Shown in pieces: positions 1 through 13,500 of a stretch of 64,000 nt of DNA. The stretch is taken from the NCBI GenBank assembly GCA_944472135.2, contig OX235270.1, positions 86,127,168 to 86,191,167 of the forward strand, given 5' to 3'. Every line of letters begins with the position of its first letter. Positions within the stretch are counted from its first letter, which is position 1. This DNA comes from Trichobilharzia regenti (taxonomy: Eukaryota; Platyhelminthes; Trematoda; Strigeidida; Schistosomatidae). A program made the translations under genes and the position numbers. The notes under the pieces were generated by a model. That model was not told the origin of the DNA, made no database searches, and worked only from the letters and a program-made list of their open reading frames with translations.

Positions 1-1591
1 TAATTTTTTTAAGTAGATGATTACAAGAAATTACTACCTAAGTCACTGATGATTTAGATTCCTAATTAGATTTAGAATAGGTGCTATCGGCTTGAGGTTA
101 TACTACTGACGCAGTGTTTCAGAAAAACTAATTATTATGTAATATGTGCGACGTAACACACTATTTAATGTGTTACAATTAAAAAGTCCTGTAAGTTAAA
201 CAAGTGATTTTTATGTTTGACTGATAACTAAACGTTTATTCCCCACTGCACTTGGCCTACTCTGAGTACTAAGAGTGTTTAAAAATGCTGAGCTGTTCAA
301 GTTTGCAAAGAACTGACTGGTGGCTGAAAAGTAACCAATGTCAAGTTATTTAATCCTAAGTCCTGACTCACTCTTGATGTCCTAGCTATTTAAAATGGAA
401 TATAAAATGTTTTCTTCAGTGTCTTTATATGATATAAACAATAACGTTTACCTTTTGTGGCCTTTTTCACTGATATATAATTCTTCTTGTGTGTACAAGC
501 TGCAAGCTAAGATAACGAGGATATTTACAAAAGAACCAAATGAAATCAACTTTTCAGGATTCTGGACGCATGTTTCATCAATGTCTTCATTTCCAAAAGA
601 TATAGCTTTTAAATAAGAAATAACAGAATAAATTAGTCTTCGTAGTTAGAGGTTTACTGGAGTATGAAACGATAAATGATATTTTCCGAGCAAAATGAAC
701 TAAGAAACTAAGAGGAGAGTTGCTGATGAAAGTAACCAAAGCATTAGGTGAAGAGATATGCAGACTAATCTAACCGTGAACACTGTGCATTCATAAGGCT
801 AACAGTTTCAAACAGTGCGTTTCATTATTGTACTAGTGTATCCCCTCAACAGGCAATAATGAACCGCCTACACGTCTGATGCTGTTTGTTGACAGCAATA
901 GTAGAATTAACAGTAGCAGTACTTTTGGTATTTTGGTACTTTTGATACAGTGTGAAATCTTCAGCATGTATCACAATATTGCACCTAATTTTCTCTTCAT
1001 ATTACATAGTGAGGGGGAAATAATTAAAACGGCATTAACACTGACAACAGTGTCAATAAGAATCTGAGTGTGAAATTAGAATCAAAATGGAAATAGTAAT
1101 GACAATATATTAATGGAAAGAACAATAAAAAGGGTCGTTTACTTAGTGTTAGGCAGTAAGTTGGTTTGGTGCCTCACACTTTTCTTATGACATAAAATGT
1201 GTGCCGAATAAGGTATGTATCATTTTATAATAGGTCATTTTATTTATTTGTCTGTAATTCTAATTTGCATACTGTTGACGAAGAGTAGCCAATGCAGCCC
1301 AAACAAGTCGATAACGGGAAATTACAAAAATAGACAAATTGCCCATGTTTTCCTTTTTGGTTTTAATAACTCGCTAACCACAAACTATTAATGCTGTCAC
1401 CGCACTAAGTGGTTAGCAGTTTCTCTCCTCGACTAAGAGCTACTGCAGCTGTTGTATTTTTAAGAGACTGATCAGTGTGTTTCACTAGTACGTCAGTAAT
1501 TAAATTATAAATCTCTCGAATCACAGTTACAGCAGATACAATCAGTTCTATAGGAATGTGACAGTGATTTAATACTTAATATTTCTTAATT
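1..1591. other. AT-rich stretch, no gene recognised
   Basis: No reading frame here resembles a known protein and no repeat family was recognised. It could contain exons of the minus-strand RSPH10B homologue, whose C-terminal half was not found, but none could be supported by homology plus splice sites. Confidence 0.4.
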
Positions 1592-1706
1592 CGGTTGTGT
1601 TCTCTGAGCTGGCTGATCTAATTGCGAAGCTCTTGCCATCCTTTTAGGTAACATCTTCAGAGCAAGCTTTAATATGAAGTGAACTTATCTGAATTCTCAT
1701 TGATCT
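1592..1706 (+). repeat. Penelope-like element pseudo-LTR, left copy
   Basis: About 80% identical by eye to the reverse complement of 3,101-3,213. Both share runs such as tctctgagctgg, aattgcgaagc and aacatcttcagagcaagct in the same order and spacing. Confidence 0.75.
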
Positions 1707-1728
1707 GGCGACCTATTTTTCTCAAACA

Positions 1729-2490
1729 GAAGTGGAGTGGACAATATCTTCATTTCACCAGTTTTGTTCTGATCCAGTATAAATGTCTCCTAGTGAAAGG
1801 TTTGCTCTCAAGCGCCCGAAAATTATGCACGAGTGATACATTGGTGGATGAGCTTCGACATATACATTCAGTTTTATAAGCTAATGGTTATCCAGAAAAC
1901 TTTATCAATTTTCACAGTAAGGATAGACCTTATCTAAGAAAGACAGCTTCTGTACCAAAGAAATCTATCTTTATTAACCTACCATTCAAGGGTGACCAGA
2001 TTATGCGGTTGACAGCTAAAAGACTTCGGTCAGCCATCAAACGCACATTCTACGCCGCATCTCCTTCTCTCAGATGCCGAAGATTTTCGATCCCTGTACC
2101 TGCGATTAAAGGATGAAATTATGTGGACTCTGCTTCAAACTGTATCTACAAGTTCACCTGCAGTTGCAGTGACACCTGTATAGTTTTAACCAATAGAATG
2201 TTCCAGTGTTGTCGAAAAGAGCATGTTCAAAAATGCTTATTAAAATATAGAAAATCCCAGTGTAATTAATCTGATTAGAAATCCAGCAACATCCACTGCA
2301 AGGCGCTTATTAATGTCTGGTCACAAAATCAATATTAATGACTGTTTCACAATTATTTCATATAACTCTAATTCAAGGTTAGTGAAGGTGATGGAAGCAC
2401 TTTGCATTATTCACATACAGCCTAGACTATGTGTACAAAAAACAACAGACTTCAACTTTCGCGCACCATGGACTACTTGACATATTTAAA
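1729..2490 (+). pseudogene. Penelope-like reverse transcriptase C-terminus and GIY-YIG endonuclease, broken
   Basis: Pieces in several frames follow the family's order. They begin with SGQYLHFTSF and YKCLLVKGLL near the end of the reverse transcriptase. Next come LVDELRHIHSVL, a stop, and ANGYPENF. The link region has FINLPFKGDQI and AIKRTFYAA. A cysteine-rich entry to the endonuclease reads CIYKFTCSCSDTCIV. The C-terminal block has LMSGHKININDCFTI, LVKVMEALCII and QPRLCVQK. This order (YP-NF, LP-GD, C-C-C, then a terminal LCVQK) is what I know of Penelope-like proteins. The N-terminal reverse transcriptase with its catalytic aspartates is absent, and there are in-frame stops and frameshifts. 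No product is expected. Confidence 0.75.
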
Positions 2491-3100
2491 CATGATTGAT
2501 AATTAGATTGTACTGCTGTTTTGTATAACAGTAACTGTCATTCCCTTTATTTTATTTTGATTATTGTTAACCATGTTTATTGTAAAGCGGTTGTGAAGAA
2601 ACTAGGAAATGATGTCATCTCGCGAAATTTGTCTTCTAAATGCTTTATTCAAATTTATCAAAGGGACTAATTGTTTTAATATAATTATATTTCCTGGCAA
2701 CCATTGTTGTCATTGGTTGACTAGGAATTCGAACTTTCTTATCCTTTGATTTATTTTTTATTAGTTATTAAATTTGATCTGTGGTAATTTTGTGTGTTAA
2801 TCGCTGATTCATCTAAGTACCCGGCTTCTAGAACTTCTTTGGAATTTCCGGTGTTTCCTCTGTTTAAAAAAATTTTCTGTGCTTTTCCAATCCAACTGAG
2901 GTACATAATTGTCTGCAGGCATCGATATAGAAGAAAACATCAGCGCTTAACAGACACGTTACTACAGATCACATTTACTAAGTAATAAAGAACAAATCAC
3001 ATTTCAAAAAAGTCCAAATTCCAAGGCAACAAAAATGATCATTAAACATGTAAACTAATAACAAACTATGACAGAAGTTATCAGGAGATATAATTATATC

Positions 3101-3213
3101 ATTCATGAGGAATTCAAATACGTTCACTTCATAATAAAGCTTGCTCTGAAGATGTTATCTAGAAGTACAACAAAAGCTTCGCAATTGTATAAACCAGCTC
3201 AGAGAACGCAACC
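3101..3213 (-). repeat. Penelope-like element pseudo-LTR, right inverted copy
   Basis: Reverse-complement partner of 1,592-1,706. The two copies have diverged by roughly a fifth, so the insertion is old. Confidence 0.75.
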
Positions 3214-3414
3214 AGATCAAAATCATCCACCCTAGGTACCAATCATCTCTATTATTACTAAATATTTCTGTTTTTGAATTGAAAAACAGCGCTCTAATGA
3301 ACAACCCTGTACATCTCATAATTGCAGAATTTCAAATATGTTTTACATTGTTCTTTTCAAAGAATACCTAAAAGTAAACAAACTCTAGCTTCAGAAATAA
3401 CTGATTACACGCTG

Positions 3415-3705
3415 ATTGTCCAACCAGGAACCGATTGTGCAACAAATAGTCAGGAAAAAATGGAGATGGATTGTCCTTACTCTGAGGAAACCATCACATG
3501 CTAGGCCATTGCTCGAGTGGAACCCGAATGGGAAGAGGCGAGTTGGTCGTCAATGTTAGGGTGACATGGAGGTGGTCATGTGAAGAGGAGATGAATGCAT
3601 ATGGACAGACGTGGAGCCAGGTGAAAACTCTATCAGAGAACTGAACGCAATGGAGACGCGTGGCTGAATCCCTATTTTCCTCTAGGAATTAAAGGAAATA
3701 ATAAT
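3415..3705 (+). mobile_element. RTE-type LINE, 3' end fragment
   Basis: Matches the last ~290 bp of the RTE copies at 8.2, 20.0, 53.7, 58.3 and 63.6 kb. Shared parts are the aaccgattgtg segment, the gctcgagtggaacccgaa segment, the gtcatgtgaagaggagatga segment and the terminal tctaggaattaaaggaaata with its short ATA-rich tail. 5'-truncated, as expected from incomplete reverse transcription. Confidence 0.85.
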
Positions 3706-4392
3706 ATTAACACACTGATTGTTATTTAGATTCGCAACACAAAGTAGATGAGAACGAGAAAGGTTATAGATTAGTCATCATTATAAGAATTGATGCCACA
3801 ACATTCTTCATGAGTATGAACTCTTTTAAACATTATGCAGGTATTAAGCACTCTACTACTGGAATCCAACTTTCAGGAGGCAGACAGGGATCTGTTTGGT
3901 TTGAATGCTATATACACTAAAGTCAATAAGCTCTGATTGTCGTTAAGGATGAGCATACAATATGCGATGATAAGTGACTGCTGACAAAGAAACTTAAAAT
4001 TATGGAGGCGGAAGGGATTTTAATGACTCAAAGTTCATCTTTCATGAAAGGTGTATAGGTGCAGATTCAAAAGAACTTAGCCTAAGCTGGAAAACTACAT
4101 CATATTTTCTTCAGCATACACTTAAATGTAGTTGGATCTAATCAGATTGCTGGAGGATTAATTTGTTTTACTATCCTTTTTCCATGTTTTCACTGAGTAG
4201 AACTAAATGTAATTCCTGGACATTAATTGTGATGATGACCGCGTTAGCATTTAGGTCTCACAGCTTAGCTGGTGCAGTACCCTACCACTGCTTCGTACCC
4301 TTCTGCAAAGCAAGTTTTCATTTACACGTCAGATGTCATCTATTACATCGAAAAAAGAACAGCCTGTAAAAAGTATTCCAAGTTGAACTTAC
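3706..4392. other. No gene recognised; probably intron of the RSPH10B homologue
   Basis: AT-rich sequence just downstream of the last recognised exon (donor at 4,387-4,392). I looked on the minus strand for the next conserved RSPH10B segment and did not find it. Confidence 0.4.
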
Positions 4393-4576
4393 CAATTATT
4401 CTGTCCAAAGCAGCTAAACTTGTGTGTAGATGAAGTTTACAGTCTTTTAGGAACTGACAGAATTGAACGTAACGGAGTATAACTGTATTATCTGGTAATT
4501 GTGTCATACCAAGTTTCCCATAAAATCTATATATACTACGCAATGGAGCCAAATAGGTTGTTATTACATTTTGCAT
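4393..4576 (-). CDS. RSPH10B: RSPH10B homologue, post-MORN exon
   Basis: 184 bp, acceptor cttttag, donor gtaagt. It encodes APLRSIYRFYGKLG, PDNTVILRYVQFCQFLKDCK and AALDRIIG. These match the vertebrate RSPH10B stretch RRIYSFYSSLG / [20 protein letters not shown] / ADMDRIL. It ends in phase 1, so at least one more exon must follow to the left. Confidence 0.88.
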
Positions 4577-7500
4577 CTAAAAGGATTACATGAAATCGAA
4601 ACAAATGGGCAAATATTCGTATGACTGAGCTTTTAAGTTGTGAATTATAGTAGTCAATGTGTACATGCCCATTGAACATCACAGTAGCAAGTAGAAAAAA
4701 TCCTTTCTGAAGTTTCCTTGTTAAGAAATTGTTATCAATCAAAGTGATAACACTTAAAAAAGTGTACAAAAATATTAAAAAAACACGTTATTCAGTAAGA
4801 TGAAAAAACAACTGCACGAAAAACTCCCATTTTGACTCATTTACATTCAATAGATCATTTTTTCACTTTTATTACGTAACTCCAACTTTCCTCTTCTAAT
4901 CCCCACTTACTCATCGCCTTCTAGATTGCACCTCAAATTGTGTCGTACATTTCCATAAAACGTAGTTACCATTATCTGAGTGATCTTATGAATTGTTTGT
5001 TAATTATAAATACTATTACATAGCTCTTGAAAATGACTCATTGAAAAGAAAATTTTCTTCGCTGTTACATCTTTTGTTTATAAAAAAAACATAACTAATG
5101 TGAATGTAAATGAAACGGAGCCACTGTGATCGAGTTTTAGCCTTCGCTACTTTATTTTTCTGGCATCTCAATATTAAACAGATGTGACCATCGATCAGAG
5201 GATTCACAAATAGCTGTTATGCCTTAGTATTTCAAAGTAAGCCCATAATTAAGGACACTGGTATATGGTAATACAACATAGGTAATATCTTGATAACACT
5301 ACTTTTACCCTGTTAATCCGTATTTTTTATGATCTGTATCACCTAATTACCTACGCCACATAAAACTGAGGTAGATGTAACTTTCACCTCCCTCTATATT
5401 TATTTAAGCATCTGTTTTACACATATGCAGTCCTATATAGCTAATAGTTGTAAAACGTTCTGATTCCCTAGAAGACGGTGGTATACAAATGATTTATCAG
5501 TATTTTGTCCTTGAAATAAGTTTTTACCATCTATTATTCAAAAAGTGTTTATGACGATCTTCTGGTCGATGTGTAACCATGCTTTAAAGTTCACAGGTGT
5601 CGTATTTATCAATAGGTACTTAGTGATTATTTTGCACTATTTCTCCCAGTGGCATCATCAGTAGTGAATAATACAGTCATGTGGTGCAAACACACTGATC
5701 CTAAACCAGTTAGATTACTGTCAATGCTCTGTCTTCAAAAGCTGCGTATTCTATTGATGAAAACTTAGGGTTACATCTGTTTGACTGGCGAATAAATCAT
5801 CTTTTTAGTTCCCCATGTGGAAAACCAGCTGCAGAAAGCAGGGAAATTTTAACATTGGTTATTTTGCTATGAAGGTCACCGAACCATACAGCTGAAATAC
5901 CTACGATTCTACATGGTAGGAGAGTTCTGTGTACATATAAGGGATAAGCCTAAAACCAAAATAGAACAATTATTATTAGCAGTGGGAGTCACAGCAACTC
6001 CCTAGCTGACATTGGCTAGTGATGAGATCTACCTCTTTGTGTTTCATAGTTTTACCGGAATATCGTCTGTCAGCTCTTGGCTTGATTTGGGTCTGAAAGC
6101 AGATACTATCGTCTTTACCTTTCATCTCCAAAATAAAATAAATCTGAAAAGTGTAAGTGTAGAACGAAGTGAAGTTGGGAGAATAATTACATTTTGCAAT
6201 TCATAGCAGTTATAATCCGAGGGGGATATGTGAGGCTTCAGGTAACTTTCTAACAAATTACTGTCAGAAGTATCCTTGAAAACACCACTTTTCTCTGTAG
6301 AATCAGAAATGCAGTCTGAAATATGAAAAAAAGAATGGAAATTTGATAAGCATGCTATCACTACTTGATGATTGCAGTCAATGTCATCAATAAGTGAATT
6401 CACAAGTATTAAAAATAAAAATTATCACTAAATAATATCAAGGAGTGGAGGCACTCTACAAATGAACCACTCAAGCATTGGGACTGAAATGGCAGAATAC
6501 TCGTTAGCCACGGAGGAGGCCTGTGCTCGACTCTCGCGCTTAAACCTATATCAATTTACTAGCTGATAGAAAGCCGAGATAAGAGGAAAAATCGGTCATT
6601 AAACTAACAATCTCACACCCTAAAAATACCACCGTTGATGAAACTTTAAAGCTTGTCGGCCTACATTTCTCTCAGAACTCAAAAGAATAAAAAACAAGTC
6701 TACAGATATAAAAATGTCAAAAGATGAAGTTTGTATGAAAACGGCCGAAAAATATATGAGCACCTTATTTCTTTATATATATCAGGTTTTGAGTGAAGAA
6801 AGTCTCAAAAAGCTAGAGTTAAGAAAGCAAATTTGTTCTGATTGTATCGTCACAGACCGTAGATTTCGGGGTTAACTTTTGAAGCACATTTGTTGATTTT
6901 CGAGTGTGCTAACTAGCAGGATGTTTAAAACGATGAGATTAGCTTCGCTTCAGTATACGCTGTTACCGGTGATTTACTTAACTGTTTGATTATTGATTGT
7001 ACAATATCATCCCCTTTAGAATCAAGGTGAATAAAAATCAGCTTTTACTGACCCTAATGTTGTCAGATTGATTTCATTCTTTCCCGTCATATTGGCTGAT
7101 GACGTTTTATGGGTGATTATTTTCTTTACGTATATCAGTTTATCAGCTGAACATACTTCTTAAGCACTAATCATGTTTGCATCAAGTGAGATGTCCAAAA
7201 CCTCTCGTGCGCCCAAGCCCACATTCTAATATAAATCTTTTGAAACTTTTGGCTTCATACTGAAGTTGGTTTAGAGTTATTTCAGAATAATAAAGATTCT
7301 TACAGTCACAATTAATATAAGGTAACGGCATTGCTATTAATTAGAAATAACTCTTATATACAGATTCTTAAATGTATATTAAATGATGGTAATCTATAAT
7401 AAACATTAGATACTGAAGATAGTAGTAATATTATTACTATACGAACTTCGTGGATGATTAATGCCTAACGCCATACAAATTTGAAGATCTGCAGGCGAAA

Positions 7501-10500
7501 ACCAACAAGTTGACAGAAGAGACTAGCAGCGAAGATAAGACTTCAAGTGGGCATAGAGAAGACAAAGATGATGAATATATCCAACCAACGACAACAAGCA
7601 TCAATTGTGGTCAACGAGGGAAATCCAAAGGCAGTTACTTCTTAAGCTTATCTAGGCAGCATTGTTTCAACTACAGGCGAAGGCATGAAGGAAGATGTCA
7701 AGCTCTGCCAGGGTTTGGAGAGGCAAGACAAACCTTCATTAACATGATGTTACTGTAGAAATCTACTGCAGTCAGTATGAGGAACAAGATTCATAGTTTC
7801 AACATTATTGTCAAGTTGTTTCTTCTATGCTGCGACACGTAAGGCGTTTCAAACAGATTGTCGTCAATATACCATCGCATCAGAAGCTGCGTAATACAAA
7901 AAAGTTTCGTCAGTGGGTAACGAAATATTGGTAAATAGAATAAACACATGAAAGTAGTGACTGTTTTAGTGACTTTATCTCAGCCAAAAGAGAAAGGGAA
8001 TATGCAGAATCTTCATGTCTTCAGCTGTATGCATAAGACGAATTCAGAAGGTTCGAAAGAAATAAACAGAAAAACTTGAAGGCGTTTTCCCACGAGTCAA
8101 CATCACTGATTAAAATCTTAAGTAAGTTTGGAGCTACGTAAGTTGGAATATAACCAAAGGTCTATTATTCATTCACATCTATTAATACATAGTTATACAT
8201 TTGACCTACACAAAAAACTTGGAGGATTTGGACTTCATCGATGATATATGTCTGATTTCCCACAAACTGGAAGATATGCAAGTGAAAAGCAACAAATTGG
8301 CAGAATCGACAATAATCAAAGATTGGACTTCAGGTGAACATAGAGAAAACAGAGGTGATGAAGATTCTTGGCCAACAGCAAAAGCAACAACAACAGACAA
8401 CAATAAGCCAACATATATGGGAGAAATCTGAAAGACGCAACCTGCTTCACCTACCCATTTACCTGGGAAGTATCATTTCAACTACGTGTGGACAGAACTG
8501 ACGAGAATGTGAAAGTGAGGATAGCGAAGCAAGGCAAGCCTTCATTTCTCTCAAGTCTATGTGGACGTCAACAGCACTCAACATTAAAAGTAAGATCTGG
8601 ATCTTCAACTCCAATGTGAAGTCAGTGCTACTATACGGATCAGAGACTTTCCGCCTGATGAAGAGCACTTCCAAAAAATTACAGACCTCCATCAACAACT
8701 GTCTTCGCTCAATACTTAAGATCAGATAGCTGGCCAGAAAAGATCAGCAATAGTGAAAGATCTCTGTGAGCGAACCAACCCATCGGGAACCGATTGTGCA
8801 GCGAATGGGTGGAGGTGGATTGGTCAACCATACTCTGAGGAAACCATCAAGTGACATCAAATGCCAGGCCATTTCTCGAGTGGAACCCGAATGGGAAGCG
8901 GCGAGTTGGTCGTCAGTGTGAGGGTGACATGGAGTAGGTCATGTGAAGAGGAGATGAAAGCGTATGGGCAGACTTGGAGAGGGGTGAAGACGTTTGCAGA
9001 GAAGGGAACGCAATGGAGACGTGCGGCTGAATCCCTATTTTCCTCTAGTAATTAAAAGAAACAGTATTAATAATATACATTTGAATTTGGTTTCTGACGG
9101 GAATTCTTAATTTTTGTACCTTGACTGAGTCATCTTTGTCTAGTTGACACATTATCTTTAACATAGTAAGTAAGCATAGTATAGCCTTTACAGTGATGGA
9201 GATTTGTAGCTGATATGGATGATATTGGTGTGGTTCTATTCTCTGGAATGAATGGTTTAACTGCAAAACTTTCATTGCCTTTATAGACCACATCTTTATA
9301 TTGATGAATTCGGTGCTTAAGATGTCTATAAAGACAATGGAAGTTTCACAAATAAACCATCCGGGCCAGGTAACACAAATGCACTTGTAGTCTTTAAAAT
9401 TCATTATTCAACAAATTTATAGGCCTCAGCACATTTCTACATTCTCACGACACCAAACAGAATCATCACTTACAGTATTAGAAAATGTTAAGTAAATTCA
9501 CTTCTTTTTAAATGCATTAAACAATATTTTGTAAGTCTGTAAACAACTAAAACCTGCAAAGTAAGACAGGTTACATTTGCAGCTAGTTTTATTCCGTGCG
9601 TTTTTGTCAACTGCATACCACCCAAACAATATCACTATGTAAGCTTCAAAAGTCTGAATCTACTTTTATCACAGTGATGTTGAGTATAAGTATAAGCGAG
9701 ATAATACCGAAACTATGTAAGCAGATAGATTATTCAGTGTTAAAAAGGCCAACTATTTATGGTATAATTAGATGAGAAGGAGAGGCAGAGAGGAAAGAAG
9801 GGTTGACTATAAACAATACAAAGGCGAACAACAGAATGAATTTATACATAAAATGATGGGGAGTTCGAAGGTGTAGGAGTGAAAAGTAAAATTAGGACAG
9901 ACCAAAAACCAGGTAAATTTGGAGACTTCCTGGTGAGTTATACTAAATAATTGAAAATGAAAATTAAGTGAGGTGTTATGCAACAGAACCAAAAGACAAG
10001 AGCATAACAGTAGGGAGAGGTTAGTCAAGCTATCTTTCTGTATACTGGGGTTGGGTTGAAACCTTTTGATAGCAATGGCTTTTGCGAAACGAAGTATTCA
10101 AGTTTTTCTCCGTCTATTGAGTACTTTGAAAGTTTGACTAGTTTCAACTGTATGTTTGGCAACTACGCTTGCGAGTATTTAGCTACCTTTCATACAAAGA
10201 TTTTTAAAGCTTTGTTCAGAAAATGTAGTCGACCCTCTCCTCTCAGTCCTTCTTATGTACCTCCTACATTAAATGAACTGATAATTGCTGTTGGAGTTGA
10301 CATGGGAGGGGTTTAGTATCAGGTTAAAAACCGTTCAAGAGCAAGGTCTGTATACACACTGACTTTTACTGATTTAAGGAGTGATACTCTGACGTCTGAG
10401 ATGATCTTCAGGTACTACTAACTGACTGGATACAGTATTGCGTTTATTTCAAAATCTTCACTTATATGAACGAAACAGGATATTATGAGACTGCAGTCGT

Positions 10501-13500
10501 ACGGGCTGGTAAAACCAAGTGTTCTTCATATTGAGAAATATCGAAATACCTTTAAACTGAGAAATGAGTTTCTGATTGTACTTGGTTAGGCAATCATTTA
10601 AAACTGAAGATAGCAGTACTTCAAAAGAGTTTTATGAATAAATAAGGTAAGTATTTTATTGTGTGATGTCATAGTAATTGTGGTAGCTGAACAATAAGTA
10701 AAACATCTAAATGCAACTTATGGAGTTGTATTCGAGGCTGTTAAAATCCTGCAATATTAACCAAAAACAGTTTCAAAGTTCTCTCAGTTACTCCTACAGT
10801 TCTCAGCTTCAAATGATTACTTTACTGTTTTTTAATCGGTAACTGGTTTTGAAGTATACTGACATTCATCACTTTTAAATTTAAGACCTAATAAGTAGTT
10901 TGCCGGTAGCTTTGTGATAGAATGGATTCACCGTTTCCGGCATATTAAAAAGTCTAAATTCTTGAAGCAAACCAAGTACATAAACTGCTAGAAGAATTAT
11001 CTTATCTAAACCCACCTGTGGCAAGAGGTACACGTGTGTCTTGTCTTTCCAAACTTGGTTGGTCAACACTTGGTGGCATCGAATCAGCATCCGGGTTGAC
11101 CAATCGATCTTCATAAAATGTTCTCTCGAATATTCTTCCATCTTTTAGTATAAGTGTACCCTTTTCAGTAATAATAATAACAACAATTGTGCATAACAGG
11201 AATTATCACATCAGTCAGTAAAATGTGTTTTCAGATATGTTAAAATCTTGCGACTGAATGCTATGACTAAAGTTATTCATTTATTCAAACACCTATATTG
11301 TTACGTGAATGATACGCCGTCGCAATTTGAAGCTTTGCAGGGATTAACAAAAACACAAAGGCGGAAAGAATACTAAATCATATTAGTGATATGATTATGA
11401 GCAACAAATCATACTCAAAGCCCTATCCAGTCATTGATACTGTATCACTGCAGGCTATAGCAAATAAACCTTTTTAATATGGAATTGTATTCTACCTCAG
11501 TATATAAATTCTACCCTTACGTTAACAAAAACTCTGCAGTTAAATACAAATATTATATTCACTAGGAATGAAACTGATTTTAAAATGAATGTGATCGTAA
11601 ACCAGCTAATGAAAACCAGGAAGAACTGAAGAGTTATTTTGTTTTATTTGAAGACCTTGAAAAAGTGTGAACTCATAGTTCTGCAGACGTTGGAACCTGA
11701 AATCTTCATGTTAGTATACTAATGACTATGTTTTTAAATAAAAGGAAGAAGTATTAAGAAATTTGTGTTTTGTTTCGTTGGTAAACCTGAAGGACATAAT
11801 CAACAAATCGTTTGCAGAAAAGGGTGTATTCACTTTCGAGTTGACAATCAAAAAAGTTGGTACATCCAAGGAGTAAGGCCGGCTTAGCATTTTGAAGTTT
11901 AAGTTGATACACAGGGAATGATAAAAAACAACGATGGTTGAAGCAATTTGATTTTCATAATTACGATTGGGAAGTTTTTCTAGATCTGTTAAAGGATGAG
12001 ATCCAGTGGGCATAATTACATATTAGTTCTTAAATTAACTGATCAAAACAACAGCTAGGTGAATGGGGTGATGACAACAGCAATATCGGCATTGAAATTA
12101 GTAAGCGATATAACTGGCAACAGTAGGTTTTGCAAAGACGAAGCTATCTGATCCTCTGGATACTGATGTGCCCAAAAAACTAACAATGCACAACAAGTTA
12201 AACAAAATTCTAATCTACTAAAACCGCATTCTACTGATAATTCAGTTTATGTAAGACGTTTGTGAACCAAACCAGAAAAATTCGGGAATTCTGAATAGAA
12301 AAAATGAAGTAGTTCAAATCGGTAGATACTGAAAAGTCACAAACCGTCAGATAAGTTTGACAATAAATAGTTATAGTAGTGAATCAACCCATGTAATCAT
12401 AAATGACAGAAATGAAATAGTTGAAGTCATATTTAAATAAATAAAATGGATTTGAAAAAAGTTAAAATAAACGAAAGTAGCTTGAACGTTATACTTTTTG
12501 ATTCATTCATGCAATCAGAATTATTTGAACGTGGTGTTTCTGAACGTTCATAATGCAGACACACTGGCCTAGCTTTTCTTAAATTTAACAAGACTAAGAC
12601 GAAGTATACATATACCATTTACTGAAATCACCATTAATTTTATAACTTACTTTCCCATGTTTGAGATTATCTTTCCAATAACCAACATATTTGGATCCAT
12701 TTGGGTAGTGGAATGTACCAAGTCCGTTACGCTTACCGTCAGCCCACTGACCATCATAAACATTGGGCAAACAATATTGTGAGGTTCTAACTCGTAAAAT
12801 ATGCCAAGCATGACAACCTAAACCATGCTGTAAATGAAGAAGACGTACGCATTATATGTAGCTATTTTTAATTCAAGGATACTGGTGTTAGGAAATATAG
12901 AGACTTTTAAGGGGGAAATATCATTTCCGATTCGTCTACATTGTCATGAATTTAATATTCAATCGGTTGACCTTAGGTTCGAAACCTGCTCTAATTATCG
13001 AGGTTTCCATAATAGGGTAGTATTTTTAAGTTCCATTAGAATAACCATAATGTCTGGTCGAAAATAGGAAACGCTTACACTTCTTTTGTGAAATAATCCA
13101 GGTCATGATTCTCGAATTAGGAGATATTTGATATTTGTATGACTTTAATAAACAAAATAACATTCAGAGATTCCCTAAGTAGCCATGTTCGTGATCATTT
13201 AAGGTAAATATCATCAAATATTCGCCTGTCGCCTTCTGTTAAATTACCTTAAAAATGACTTCTGCTTTTGTTCACTTAACACTGAAATTCTTTCATGTGG
13301 CAAAATTTATCAAAGTGTATGCATCAGTATGTCGAGGGGTCCTAAAACTGACTTCAAAAATTTAGTGTACCTTATTTTAACCTTCTCTTGGAACTATTAA
13401 TGATCAGATTGTTCGAAATGTGTTGCGCAAATACATTACACGATTCAGACAAATTGCGTCTTCTTATTGCTTTATCTATATTAATGATTAAATAGAAATC

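Larger units (their letters stand above)
1592..3213 (+). mobile_element. Penelope-like retroelement, decayed, with inverted end repeats
   Basis: The plus strand carries broken pieces of a Penelope-like protein: the end of the reverse transcriptase with its following linker (about 1,729-2,040) and a GIY-YIG-type endonuclease region (about 2,150-2,490). The two ends carry the same sequence of about 110 bp in opposite orientation (1,592-1,706 and 3,101-3,213). Repeated ends in either orientation (pseudo-LTRs) are usual for Penelope-like elements. The 5' repeat runs straight into the last part of the reverse transcriptase, so most of the coding region is missing. Between 2,490 and 3,100 lies AT-rich non-coding sequence, probably the 3' UTR. 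The element is old and inactive. Confidence 0.75.

Noticed and set aside
8459..8698. 79-codon minus-strand frame (and its twin at 19,985-20,173)
   Set aside because: It is the reverse strand of the RTE C-terminal coding region, duplicated because the RTE copies are near-identical.
9045..9404. 119-codon minus-strand frame in a large intron, considered as a missing RSPH10B exon
   Set aside because: No resemblance to any RSPH10B segment, and its 3' end overlaps an RTE tail.
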